DNA of 9,535 nt from Christensenella sp. UBA7707. GTDB lineage: Bacteria > Bacillota > Clostridia > Christensenellales > CAG-138. Shown here one piece after another: positions 1 through 6,557 of the stretch. Made by a program: the position numbers and the translations under genes. Under the pieces are notes generated by a model. It did not search any database. It saw only the letters and a list, made by a program, of their open reading frames with translations, and had not been told where the DNA came from. The stretch is from positions 1-9,535 of the forward strand of contig DLFZ01000137.1 in assembly GCA_002482435.1 (NCBI GenBank), written 5' to 3'. The stretch's first letter is position 1, and each line of letters opens with the position of its first letter.

Positions 1-915
1 ATCGAGCGTGCTGTTGACCCCCTCAATGATTTTGCGGTAACTGCCCTTGTGCCGCGCAACGTCCGCACGCGTGGAAAGCTGGCCGTTGACCGCGGCCTCC
101 ACGAGCATACCTGAATCGTCAAGCAGCAGGTTAAGCGACGCGCGCACGTCGTTGAGGTTTTGCACCATGCCCAAAAACTCCCCGCTAAAGCGCTTTGCGT
201 CGATCTCCTCCAACTCCTCGCCTGCGGCCATTTTCGCAAGCTGCGCCGATGTAGCCTTTACGGGTCGCGCGATGCTGCCGGTCATAACAAGGCCAAGCCC
301 CACCGCGGCCGCGACGCTTACCGCCATTACAGCGAGCATGATCATTGTGGCGGCTTGAGCCGTTTGACTGTTGGCTTCATGGCGCTCTTGTGCACTGAGC
401 TGGTTGTATGTGATAAGCTTTTCCAGCGCTCCCTGCAACTTGAGTGCGGTATCCGCCGTATCATTGAGCATGTAGGAAAGCGCTGCATCCGCTTGTCCTG
501 CCTTTACCATTTCGCTCGCCTTTGCAACCTGTATCTTATATTCCGTCCAAAGCGGTGCGGCTGCAGCGTAAAGCGTGCGGTCCTCCTCGGTGATGATGCC
601 TGCTTCATAGTCGGACATGCTCTTATCGCCGGTATAGAAATATGTTTGAACGTCCATAATGCAGTTACGCTGTACGTCGCCGGTTGTAACGGTCATTCTC
701 AACGCGCTGAATCGCGCCTTCTGAAAGTCGCGCGCCGCCTGACTCGAGTAGAGGATACCAAGCGTGTTTTCCTCATACAAAAGGCTATCCTCTTGTTTGA
801 GCGTTCCGATGCTGCTCAATCCCACGACGCCTACGACGCCCGCAAGAACAGCAATCAAAAGAAAAGCGCTCATCAGACGTATGCCAACGTTCAGCTTTTT
901 GAAAAGACCCATCAT
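1..915 (-). CDS. Methyl-accepting chemotaxis protein, N-terminal part (C-terminus outside window)
   Basis: This is an inner-membrane chemoreceptor that passes ligand signals to the CheA/CheW complex. The frame is open from 915 to the window edge, giving 305 residues. A short basic N-terminus is followed by membrane segment 1 (about 12-33). A mostly helical extracytoplasmic region (about 34-187) resembles the four-helix-bundle MCP sensor. Membrane segment 2 is at about 188-212, then a HAMP domain starts with the typical SIARPVK turn at 214-220. A second HAMP-like linker ends in IIEGVNSTLD (296-305), a stretch very common in clostridial receptors. The signalling domain would lie to the left of the window. 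The start at 915 has GGAGGA six bases upstream (922-927); a second ATG at 912 is equally possible. The gene is separated from the phage operon by the terminator at 1211-1257 and is probably expressed from its own promoter. Ligand unknown. Confidence 0.92.
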   Translation of the reverse strand, partial: MMGLFKKLNVGIRLMSAFLLIAVLAGVVGVVGLSSIGTLKQEDSLLYEENTLGILYSSQAARDFQKARFSALRMTVTTGDVQRNCIMDVQTYFYTGDKSMSDYEAGIITEEDRTLYAAAAPLWTEYKIQVAKASEMVKAGQADAALSYMLNDTADTALKLQGALEKLITYNQLSAQERHEANSQTAQAATMIMLAVMAVSVAAAVGLGLVMTGSIARPVKATSAQLAKMAAGEELEEIDAKRFSGEFLGMVQNLNDVRASLNLLLDDSGMLVEAAVNGQLSTRADVARHKGSYRKIIEGVNSTLD

Positions 916-1054
916 TTTTTGTCCTCCATTGATTTAGGTTGTTTTTCGAAGAGAATTTGCACGTTATGCTTATGGCTTAAAGAAACATTGACCGGCCCAT
1001 CTCCTTTTTTGCTCTACCGCAAGACATGCCTAGGCGCGTATAAAAACCAGAAAG

Positions 1055-1111
1055 AACCTACGTTTGAACCGTTTTGGGTTTCAGAATAGAGGGTTGATAA
1101 TCGCGTAGGTT
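1055..1111 (-). promoter_or_regulatory. Inverted repeat at the start of the chemoreceptor leader
   Basis: A perfect 8-bp inverted repeat (AACCTACG at 1055-1062, CGTAGGTT at 1104-1111) encloses 41 bases. Inside it a smaller hairpin (AACC/GGTT around a 6-base loop) can form. If the candidate promoter at 1119-1146 is real, transcription would begin almost at the first base of this stem, giving a structured leader of nearly 200 bases. I compared it by eye with c-di-GMP (GEMM) riboswitch consensus stretches and found no convincing match, so the function is open. Confidence 0.4.
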
Positions 1112-1118
1112 ATTAAAT

Positions 1119-1146
1119 ATATCGATAAAAATGCCACAAGCCTTTA
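1119..1146 (-). promoter_or_regulatory. Candidate sigma-28 (SigD/FliA-type) promoter for the chemoreceptor gene
   Basis: On the minus strand TAAA (1143-1146) is followed after 16 bases by ATCGATAT (1119-1126). The motility sigma factor consensus is TAAA-N15-GCCGATAT, so six of eight -10 bases match and the spacer is one base long. The match is plausible mainly because chemoreceptor genes are classic members of this regulon. No better SigA promoter was seen between the upstream terminator and the gene. Confidence 0.4.
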
Positions 1147-1210
1147 CACAATTTGAGCACTTATTCGAAAAATAGTTTGTTCACCTTACTTTCCTTTTGC
1201 TGCACCCAAC

Positions 1211-1257
1211 AAAAAAAACGCCAGGCGCTCCCTTTTTTAACAAAGAGAGCGCCCGGC
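1211..1257 (-). terminator. Intrinsic terminator ending the phage-derived operon
   Basis: Arms 1220-1235 and 1242-1257 form a 16-bp stem with a 6-base loop, followed on the minus strand by one base and then eight U (1211-1218). Two positions (1223/1254 and 1231/1246) are A-C mismatches when read on the plus strand but G-U wobble pairs in minus-strand RNA. The helix is therefore unbroken only for leftward transcription. It lies about 100 bases past the holin stop codon and insulates the chemoreceptor gene from read-through. Confidence 0.9.
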
Positions 1258-1358
1258 TTTATGTAAAGCGGGGTATGCGCGAAGCCCTCAAAGCCCCTCG
1301 CTCCGATCCGCTGCACGCTTTTTTGCGGACGCGTTTTCTAAAGATGCCCTACGGGGCG

Positions 1359-1799
1359 TTACGCGTTGGTGCCGTTGTGGTCGTCTTCGTCGTCAGCTTT
1401 GTTGCTGCCGTCGCTGTTCAGTTTTCCAAGGATGTCTTTGAGGATCTTCGGCAGCGGCACGCCCATTTCACCTACGTTTTCAAGGATGGAAATCCCTTCG
1501 TTGGCGATGTAGAAAATGCACACCGACGCGCGTACCGCTTCGTTGGTAGAAGGCACCAGCTTGTCAAGAAGCGATGCAAGCGCCACCAACGCGAAGATGC
1601 CCACCTTTTTCAGCAGGCCCTTAAACCCCTCGTTGCTCGAAAGCGCGTGCTTGAACGCCGCACACATGACGCCGGTGATGTAGTCGATCACCACCACCGC
1701 GACAAGCGCGATGATGAGCGCATCGCACGGGCCAAACAGGTAAACGAGCACGCCGCCGATGGCAGCAAATATGGTTTTTACAGTAATTTCAAGGTTCAT
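1359..1799 (-). CDS. Phage holin (toxin secretion/phage lysis holin family, PF05105-like)
   Basis: A 146-aa membrane protein expected to form the lesion that lets the endolysin encoded next door reach the cell wall. It has hydrophobic segments at about 9-22, 26-46, 64-80 and 88-107. Signature stretches match the family: DYITGV (39-44), LSSNEGFKG (53-61) and FYIANEGISILEN (96-108). The C-terminal tail is charged, rich in D, E, N and K (130-146), as usual for holins. The ATG at 1799 is preferred because the AAGGA site sits at normal distance from it; the in-frame ATG at 1805 is crowded against that site. This is the last gene of the operon, 20 bases after the endolysin stop codon and followed by the strong terminator at 1211-1257. 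Family assignment is confident; activity is inferred. Confidence 0.9.
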   Translation of the reverse strand: MNLEITVKTIFAAIGGVLVYLFGPCDALIIALVAVVVIDYITGVMCAAFKHALSSNEGFKGLLKKVGIFALVALASLLDKLVPSTNEAVRASVCIFYIANEGISILENVGEMGVPLPKILKDILGKLNSDGSNKADDEDDHNGTNA

Positions 1800-1819
1800 G
1801 GCCATGTATTCCTTTCCGT

Positions 1820-2542
1820 TTAGGTTTTTTTCTTGAGCCACGCGGCGTAGCAGTAGCCGCGCAGATAGCCTTTCTCCATTTTTTTCACGGCGTCTGCCCA
1901 GCCGTTTTCGATGTTCAAAACAAGAATTTCCTCACCGCGGTCAACCTTGCCGATGATGTTGTAGCTATCCGCGCTGGTGGGTGTTTTTCGAAGGTTCACA
2001 TACGTCACGCCGTCGTAAACGTAGTCGGCCGGAAAGTTCTGTGCCGTTTCCTCCTCGTCTTCAAACAAGGGTTCGAACCTGCCGTAGCGGTTCCAATATC
2101 CCTTACCACTCTGGTCGATGCCCTGCTGCACCACGCCATCGTCGCGGCCTTTGGCCTCAATCACCTGTCCGTCGCCGATGTATACGCCGACGTGGTGAAT
2201 TTTCGTGCCGTTGTGGCGAAACACGAAATCGCCGGGCATAAGCTTGTCGCGCGTTTTGATTTCCTTACACAGTTCGAACAGGCCGCGCGAGCTTGTGTCG
2301 CTCTTGAGAAGGTTGTTTTTCATCAAAAAGTATACGATGAGCCCGGAGCAGTCGAACGCGGCGATGTAACTCTTGCCTTCGGCAACGCGCTTTTTCCAAA
2401 GCGCAATGGCGCGCTGCGCGTTGATGGCGCTTGTTTCGCGCTTTTTGATCCAAGCCTCGGTGATGGCGGTCTCGCCCTGAGCACCCCAAACATAGATGGA
2501 GCCCAGTTGATTTTTCAAATAAGCAATGAATTGACGAATCAT
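1820..2542 (-). CDS. Endolysin: NlpC/P60 cysteine peptidase with C-terminal SH3b domain
   Basis: A 240-aa cell-wall hydrolase that should cut peptide bonds of peptidoglycan. The NlpC/P60 fold covers about residues 1-150. The N-terminal YVWGAQG (17-23) is typical. The catalytic cysteine is in FDCSGL (Cys65) and the catalytic histidine in HHVGVYIG (His117); PGDFVF (103-108) is the usual loop before it. An SH3b-like wall-binding domain follows (about 175-238; VNLRKTP is its hallmark start). No signal peptide is seen, so export should depend on the neighbouring holin. The start at 2542 is set by GGAGG at 2551-2555; the upstream ATG at 2557 has no such site. All visible catalytic residues are intact, which argues against a decayed prophage remnant. 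The substrate bond is not determinable here. Confidence 0.93.
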   Translation of the reverse strand: MIRQFIAYLKNQLGSIYVWGAQGETAITEAWIKKRETSAINAQRAIALWKKRVAEGKSYIAAFDCSGLIVYFLMKNNLLKSDTSSRGLFELCKEIKTRDKLMPGDFVFRHNGTKIHHVGVYIGDGQVIEAKGRDDGVVQQGIDQSGKGYWNRYGRFEPLFEDEEETAQNFPADYVYDGVTYVNLRKTPTSADSYNIIGKVDRGEEILVLNIENGWADAVKKMEKGYLRGYCYAAWLKKKT

Positions 2543-2797
2543 GCTTTTTACCTCCAAGTTTCGCTGCGCCCGCCTTTTATGGCGGCGGGCGGCTTATGTA
2601 TTTTTAAGCGTTCTCCCCGCGGCCTTTCGGGCAAGCGGTTTTTTGTTTTTGGACGTGTTCCGGTTTCCTGCGCGCCTTTTTGCATGCCGCGCGGGCTGCT
2701 GTTCCGAAAAGCCGTTTTTGCGGGGGTAAAACGTCGCGCACCGCATCGCGCGCTTTGCTTTTTGCCCGCGCAAAATCGGTACACTGTATATATATGT
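2543..2797 (-). other. Non-coding gap before the lysis genes, with a GC hairpin
   Basis: This 255-base gap lies between the 290-aa gene and the endolysin, in an operon otherwise almost free of spacers. It holds an 8-bp perfect hairpin (CGCCCGCC at 2567-2574, GGCGGGCG at 2584-2591) ending 12 bases upstream of the endolysin ribosome binding site, a shorter hairpin near 2760-2775 and an AT-rich patch at 2783-2796. I see no convincing promoter and no U-tract, so it is not a clear terminator. Overlapping open frames here are rich in basic residues and resemble no family I know. Confidence 0.5.
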
Positions 2798-3670
2798 TCA
2801 GCGCGTGTAATTTGCGCGCGTTCTCGCCCCTCCAACCGGTGCCGCAGGGGTTTTCGGCATGAATTCCTCTTCGAGAATCGCATAAATTCTGGACGAAACG
2901 GAGTTTTGCAGCTCCTCGCGCAGCGTCACCCAATAGGCCGTTTGCCCGGTGAACAGGTTTTTTCGCTCCGCGTCGTCGAGGTAGCCCATCAGCTCGTAAA
3001 TTTCCTCCATGGAAAGGCTTGGGTTATTGTTGTTGCCGCTCGTGCCTGCCTTTTTGGAAACGGGAGAGGCGCTTTGCTGCGCGGAAGCATACCAGTTTGA
3101 AGCAAGGTTGAGCGCGGCGGCCTGTGCGGATGCAGCGGCCTGCGCGTTGTAGGCTTGCGCCTCAAAGAGGCGGTTTTGGTATGACTGCATCGCCTCGTAC
3201 AGCTTTTCCGATAGTACCGCGCCATACTGCGCCTCAAGCGCGGTCACGTCGCGCTCGGCGTCGTCCTGCTCGCGCTCCTTCATGGACAAAACATAGGTGG
3301 ATTGCCCCATCCCGCGCGAGACGGCATCCGCGTCGAGCTCGGCGTTGGCCGTTTTCGCGGCCTCCTTGCGGCGGGAAATGGACAGATCCACCGTCGGGCG
3401 AAGATAGCCTTTGAGTTCTTTTTGAAGCGCCTCCGCGTCAAAAGCCGCCACACTCAACGTTTGCGGCGCTGTGTAGCTCATCGCCATCGCATAATAATCC
3501 GCAAAGCTCTGCGGTGTGGAAATGCTTCCGTTTTTGTCGTAAGCCGCTTGCGTTTTCGGGCCCCACACGCCGTCCGCCGTTACGCCGAGGCGCTTTTGGT
3601 ACGCCTTCACATCGGCGCTTGTTTTTACATCCGCAGGTGGCGTATAGCCGGAAACATAATAGCTTGCCAT
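2798..3670 (-). CDS. Putative virion-associated protein with N-terminal peptidoglycan-binding-like motif
   Basis: A 290-aa protein not recognised as a whole. Residues about 18-48 resemble a PG_binding_1 repeat (VKAYQKRLGVTADGVWGPKT has the usual LG-x-DG-x-G-xT spacing). The rest is predicted largely helical, with an Ala/Gln/Ser-rich stretch (about 165-205), a low-complexity Ser/Gly/Asn linker near 209-220 and a disordered Pro/Arg C-terminus. It follows the hub-like gene and the coiled-coil gene and precedes the lysis genes, which is where short-tailed phages often keep internal (ejected) or tail-tip proteins. A role in wall contact or DNA ejection is inferred from this position and the motif only. 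The start at 3670 is fixed by AAGGAGGAG just upstream; the in-frame ATG at 3727 would overlap the preceding gene and lacks a site. Confidence 0.75.
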   Translation of the reverse strand: MASYYVSGYTPPADVKTSADVKAYQKRLGVTADGVWGPKTQAAYDKNGSISTPQSFADYYAMAMSYTAPQTLSVAAFDAEALQKELKGYLRPTVDLSISRRKEAAKTANAELDADAVSRGMGQSTYVLSMKEREQDDAERDVTALEAQYGAVLSEKLYEAMQSYQNRLFEAQAYNAQAAASAQAAALNLASNWYASAQQSASPVSKKAGTSGNNNNPSLSMEEIYELMGYLDDAERKNLFTGQTAYWVTLREELQNSVSSRIYAILEEEFMPKTPAAPVGGARTRANYTR

Positions 3671-3693
3671 GTTTGCTCCTCCTTCGTTTTCAC

Positions 3694-3882
3694 TTAGCTC
3701 CCGCTTTCGAGTGACGACAACCGCCACTCAAGCTCCGCGAGCTTTTGCGCAAGAATCGTAAAATTTTGATTAAGGCAGTTTTCGTTTGCTTTGATTTCTT
3801 CCTCCGCCTGCTGCGTGCTCGCCTCGTGGGCTTGTGCGTGCGGCAGCACAATATAATAAAGCGCGCGCATATCGAGCGCCAT
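3694..3882 (-). CDS. Small coiled-coil protein (62 aa)
   Basis: A short gene whose ATG begins directly after the TAA of the hub-like gene. It has a GGAGGAGG site inside the end of that gene, so translation is probably coupled. Residues 1-20 are mixed; from about residue 25 to 60 the sequence is a charged amphipathic helix with leucines at heptad-like spacing (for example ILAQKLAELEWRLSSLE), suggesting a dimeric or trimeric coiled coil. Such tiny proteins are common between tail genes of phages, but I recognise no named family. A structural, chaperone or fibre-anchor role is possible. The packing and the ribosome binding site support it being real. Confidence 0.75.
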   Translation of the reverse strand: MALDMRALYYIVLPHAQAHEASTQQAEEEIKANENCLNQNFTILAQKLAELEWRLSSLESGS

Positions 3883-5307
3883 TTATTCCACCCTCCTCCA
3901 TTGTTCAAAGGCAAGTTCCGCGCCGCCCTCAAGCACAAAGCGCCCGCCCGCCTCGTTTTCAAACCGGAGCGAAAACACCCTGCCTTCGTTTTTGAGCGGC
4001 AGCTCCAGCACCGCCGCACGTTCCTTGGGCAAAAGCACCCGATACATCGTGCTCATGCCACCGACGGAAGCCTCCACGAGCACCGCCGCGTTTTCCGTTT
4101 CCTCTGCGCCGCGCAAATAAAGCTGGCGCAAGGCCTTGACGGTGCTTTTCTCGTAAAGGTCCGTAGAAGGAGTTTGCCACCACGCGTGAATGGGCAGGCC
4201 GTTGTAGCTGTTCCCCTCGCCAAGCCTGCACACGCGGCGCGTACCGTCTACAAGGTACGCATACCCATCGCTCGCGCACAGATCGTAGGCGGTAAACCCG
4301 CGCCGTAGCATATAGGTGCGGCGCAAAAGGTCGTACTCCACGACCGCGCTTTCACCGTTTTCTTTCAATAGAAACAAAAGTTTTTCGCGCGCGAGCGCAC
4401 CGCGTGCATCCGCAGCGTCCGCCATAGCGAGAAAGGTTTTGATGCGCCGCGCGTCTGCCATGGCGCGCGCGGTAACACCGTTGAACGCGAAAAGCCCCGC
4501 GGCTGTAAGGTAGTAGACCGCGTCGGCCACGCGCACGAGCACTGTGTGTGCGGTGGATTCGGAAGCCGAGTCCACGCTTTCGATGGTGAAGTTACCGGGC
4601 CTATCGCCGATGAGCCGATAAATGCTGCGGCGTTTGAAAATAAGAAGCTGGTTGGAGAGCGCCATAAGCCCGGTAATTGGGTCGCTGCCGTCGCTGCCTA
4701 CTTCAGCGTGGCCGCCCTCCACGTTTGGCGAGGCTTCCACGCTCGACCAATCCTCAACGGAGCGGCCGTCACCGGGGAGCTGCGACCAGTAAAGGCGATT
4801 TTTGTGGTTGGGATCGCCCGCAGCAAAAAGCCTGCCCTTGTAGGTATCAAGGTAGAGCGCGGGCACGTCGGACACGCCCGCTGCGCTGCCAAAAAGCGCA
4901 ACCGTTTCGCCGTCGTACTTAATAAGCCTTCGCTCCCCGCAGCCGATTACAAGGCAGTCGGTACCGTTGATTTGCGTCTGCGCCGCGCAAAAGCAAAAGT
5001 TCCCCAAGGTTCCCTCATACTCGTACACCTTTTGCCACGCGCCCTGCTTGTAGGCATAAAGCGCCTGTCCCGCAAGCACGATAAACTGCGTGCCCGCTTG
5101 CGAACGGTACAAAAAAAGCCGGTGCGGCGTATCGCTGCCCGGCACCGGCTGTTCTATTGCAGGTAAAAACCCCTGCGCCACGCGAAGGGCACCGTCTGAC
5201 GTATCCATGTTGCAGGCCTCGGGGCTCATGCCTGTTGGGAGCCCGTTTTCCGCGGACGACTGGTCGATTCCTAAAAACTCGTTGATCTTATAAAGCATGC
5301 GCGCCAT
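3883..5307 (-). CDS. Putative tail hub/nozzle protein (P22 gp10 / T7 gp12-like)
   Basis: A 474-aa beta-rich protein. The N-terminal part has the pattern seen in short-tailed phage nozzle/hub proteins: a stretch around residues 28-46 (PEACNMDTSDGALRVAQGF) where an N-x-D-x-x-x-G-x-L-x-x-x-x-G element precedes repeated beta strands. Further on are propeller-like blades with recurring short strands (LFLYRSQAGTQFIVLAG, LYWSQLPGDG, LLIFKRRSIYRLIG, VYYLTAAGLFAFNG). It is preceded by an adaptor-like gene with a 4-base gap, the same order as adaptor then nozzle in P22- and T7-like phages. The start at 5307 has AGGTGG seven bases upstream; an ATG at 5298 is an alternative. No cell-binding or enzymatic motif is seen. 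The fold is inferred from pattern and order, not from a database match. Confidence 0.65.
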   Translation of the reverse strand: MARMLYKINEFLGIDQSSAENGLPTGMSPEACNMDTSDGALRVAQGFLPAIEQPVPGSDTPHRLFLYRSQAGTQFIVLAGQALYAYKQGAWQKVYEYEGTLGNFCFCAAQTQINGTDCLVIGCGERRLIKYDGETVALFGSAAGVSDVPALYLDTYKGRLFAAGDPNHKNRLYWSQLPGDGRSVEDWSSVEASPNVEGGHAEVGSDGSDPITGLMALSNQLLIFKRRSIYRLIGDRPGNFTIESVDSASESTAHTVLVRVADAVYYLTAAGLFAFNGVTARAMADARRIKTFLAMADAADARGALAREKLLFLLKENGESAVVEYDLLRRTYMLRRGFTAYDLCASDGYAYLVDGTRRVCRLGEGNSYNGLPIHAWWQTPSTDLYEKSTVKALRQLYLRGAEETENAAVLVEASVGGMSTMYRVLLPKERAAVLELPLKNEGRVFSLRFENEAGGRFVLEGGAELAFEQWRRVE

Positions 5308-5311
5308 GCGC

Positions 5312-5857
5312 TCACCACCTGTTCACAAGGCGATGGGCCGCGCCGTCGCCCGGGTGCGGGCGGATTTGGCGTTTTCCTGCCTCGTACATTTGAAAATACA
5401 CATTGCCGCCGCGCTGCAAGTTGACCTCGCCCGAGGCGCGCTCTCTGCCCACAACGTAGGTGACGATCAGCCCATGGCACCACTCCGGCACCTCAGGCAC
5501 ATCAGTAGGTGCGCTCACAGACTTCGGCGCGAAGCGATAGCAAACCACAAGCTCCGAAGCATCCGCACCGCGCGCGTACACGCAATCGCCCGCCTCGCCA
5601 AAGGAATAGTCGAGCTTTTTCCCGTTTTGGGAAACCGAAAGTACGCTTAAGCATGCGTGCGACAGTGCCTCAAGAAAAAAAAGCCCGTTTTCGTGCGCCA
5701 CACTTTCCGTGCGCCTGAGGCGAAACGCCTCCGCAAGGTCAAGCACGGCGTCGTTTGCAAAGCGGGCAAGCTTATCGCGCCACACGTCGAGGCTTTGCGC
5801 ATCGTGCCCGCGGTCGAGTTGTGCGAGCGCGGAAACGATGATGTCGTTGAGCGTCAT
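5312..5857 (-). CDS. Putative head-tail adaptor protein (P22 gp4 / T7 gp11-like)
   Basis: A 181-aa protein. Residues 1-50 form a helical start (MTLNDIIVSALAQL, then WRDKLARFANDAVLDLAEAF), followed by a mixed beta region and a C-terminal helix-forming segment with PEVPEWCHGLIVTYVVGRE (about 121-139). The last part matches the conserved end of adaptor proteins of short-tailed phages, where a proline-rich beta element leads into a helix. In those phages such proteins bind below the portal ring and receive the nozzle. The ATG overlaps the stop codon of the 96-aa gene by four bases (ATGA) and has GGAGG six bases upstream, so translation is coupled. Assignment rests on this pattern plus the gene order; its natural partner, a portal gene, is absent from the window. 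Confidence 0.62.
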   Translation of the reverse strand: MTLNDIIVSALAQLDRGHDAQSLDVWRDKLARFANDAVLDLAEAFRLRRTESVAHENGLFFLEALSHACLSVLSVSQNGKKLDYSFGEAGDCVYARGADASELVVCYRFAPKSVSAPTDVPEVPEWCHGLIVTYVVGRERASGEVNLQRGGNVYFQMYEAGKRQIRPHPGDGAAHRLVNRW

Positions 5858-6144
5858 ACCGCGCCTCCGAGCTTTTTGCCCCTACCGCTTTTGTACGGCC
5901 CCACAAGCGCCGCGCCGAGCACCGTAACGCGCTCGTTCTGGAGAATCAGCTCCGCGACGCTCTTTGGCACCGCAACGTTTACCCCGCGGCGGATGCGGAA
6001 GAAATGGCCGTTGATGCCGCCCTCCCAAGGGAGGCCCGTGCCCGCCGGATCGGCGATGAGGATGTTCACCCGGTCCTCCTTGGCAAGGCTAGCCCCGGTT
6101 TCTCCGGTGATTTTATCGATTTCAAGATCGTTGATGTAATTCAT
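5854..6144 (-). CDS. Small virion-type protein downstream of capsid gene (96 aa), function unknown
   Basis: The compact core (about residues 24-70) reads as strand, then INGHFFRIRRG (44-54), then VNVAVPKSVAELIL (55-68). An ING-x-x-x-x-I-x-x-G-V-x-V-x-VP-x-x-V-A pattern like this occurs in small uncharacterised proteins encoded near phage capsid and neck genes. The C-terminus is basic and glycine-rich (GPYKSGRGKKLGG). It might be a capsid-associated or neck-completion protein, but no function can be named. The start at 6144 is set by AGGAGA about six bases upstream; ATGs further upstream fall in the hairpin array and have no site. Its stop overlaps the adaptor start. Confidence 0.75.
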   Translation of the reverse strand: MNYINDLEIDKITGETGASLAKEDRVNILIADPAGTGLPWEGGINGHFFRIRRGVNVAVPKSVAELILQNERVTVLGAALVGPYKSGRGKKLGGAV

Positions 6145-6246
6145 GATGTTTCTCCTGTTTGATGTTTTAAAAGTGGTTGATTGTTGGCGGGCGGATATGG
6201 AATCCGCCGCTACGGCCAAACATCGCAGCATTTTTGCGCGTATCGA

Positions 6247-6341
6247 CACCTCATCCGACGGCTAACGCCGCCACCTTCCCCTCAAGGGGAAGGCAGGGCT
6301 TCTCCTTGAGGAGAGGCTCCGCCGTAGGCGGTGGTGAGGTG
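6247..6341. mobile_element. MITE-like branched palindromic element
   Basis: A 95-base unit is closed by a 7-bp terminal inverted repeat (CACCTCA at 6247-6253, TGAGGTG at 6335-6341). It holds four internal hairpins: 6259-6270, 6274-6293 (8-bp perfect CCTTCCCC/GGGGAAGG with loop TCAA), 6299-6316 and 6319-6331. The two central hairpins are inverted versions of one another in outline. It has no coding capacity. This shape fits a non-autonomous, possibly RAYT- or transposase-mobilised repeat inserted within the phage operon. I cannot see a clear target-site duplication. Confidence 0.5.
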
Positions 6342-6516
6342 GTTTGCAAGCCGCAAACCACTCGTAGGGGCCGATACTTTATAGGCCCGCTTCGTCCCCC
6401 ATTTGTTCCGGCTTTGACGGCATGTACGTCAAAACGGATGAAAGCCGAAGGCTTTCGTACCTTTCGCGCTTTGCCGCCCGGAAACGTGAAGCGTTTTAGG
6501 CAAAGCGCGCAAAACC

Positions 6517-6546
6517 TCGCCGAAGTGTCAAACGACACTTCGGCGA
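6517..6546 (-). terminator. Strong hairpin just after the capsid gene (partial terminator or RNA-protecting stem)
   Basis: This is a 13-bp perfect stem with loop GTTT (minus strand), starting 11 bases after the capsid stop codon. On the minus strand it is followed by GG and only four U, so full termination is doubtful. It may reduce read-through into the downstream neck genes or protect the 3' end of capsid mRNA. Both would raise the capsid dose relative to neck proteins. Confidence 0.45.
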
Positions 6547-6557
6547 AAGCGAAGCGC

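Noticed and set aside
160..1089. 309-aa plus-strand open frame opposite the chemoreceptor
   Set aside because: It lies antisense to a well-supported methyl-accepting chemotaxis gene and its translation shows no family pattern.
927..1111. Cyclic-di-GMP riboswitch before the chemoreceptor gene
   Set aside because: The leader has paired segments, but the conserved GEMM-I or class II sequence stretches were not found by eye; a covariance search would settle it.
2548..2883. 111-aa minus-strand frame in the spacer before the endolysin
   Set aside because: It is very rich in Arg/Lys/Pro, overlaps the end of the 290-aa gene, lacks a good ribosome binding site and resembles no known protein.
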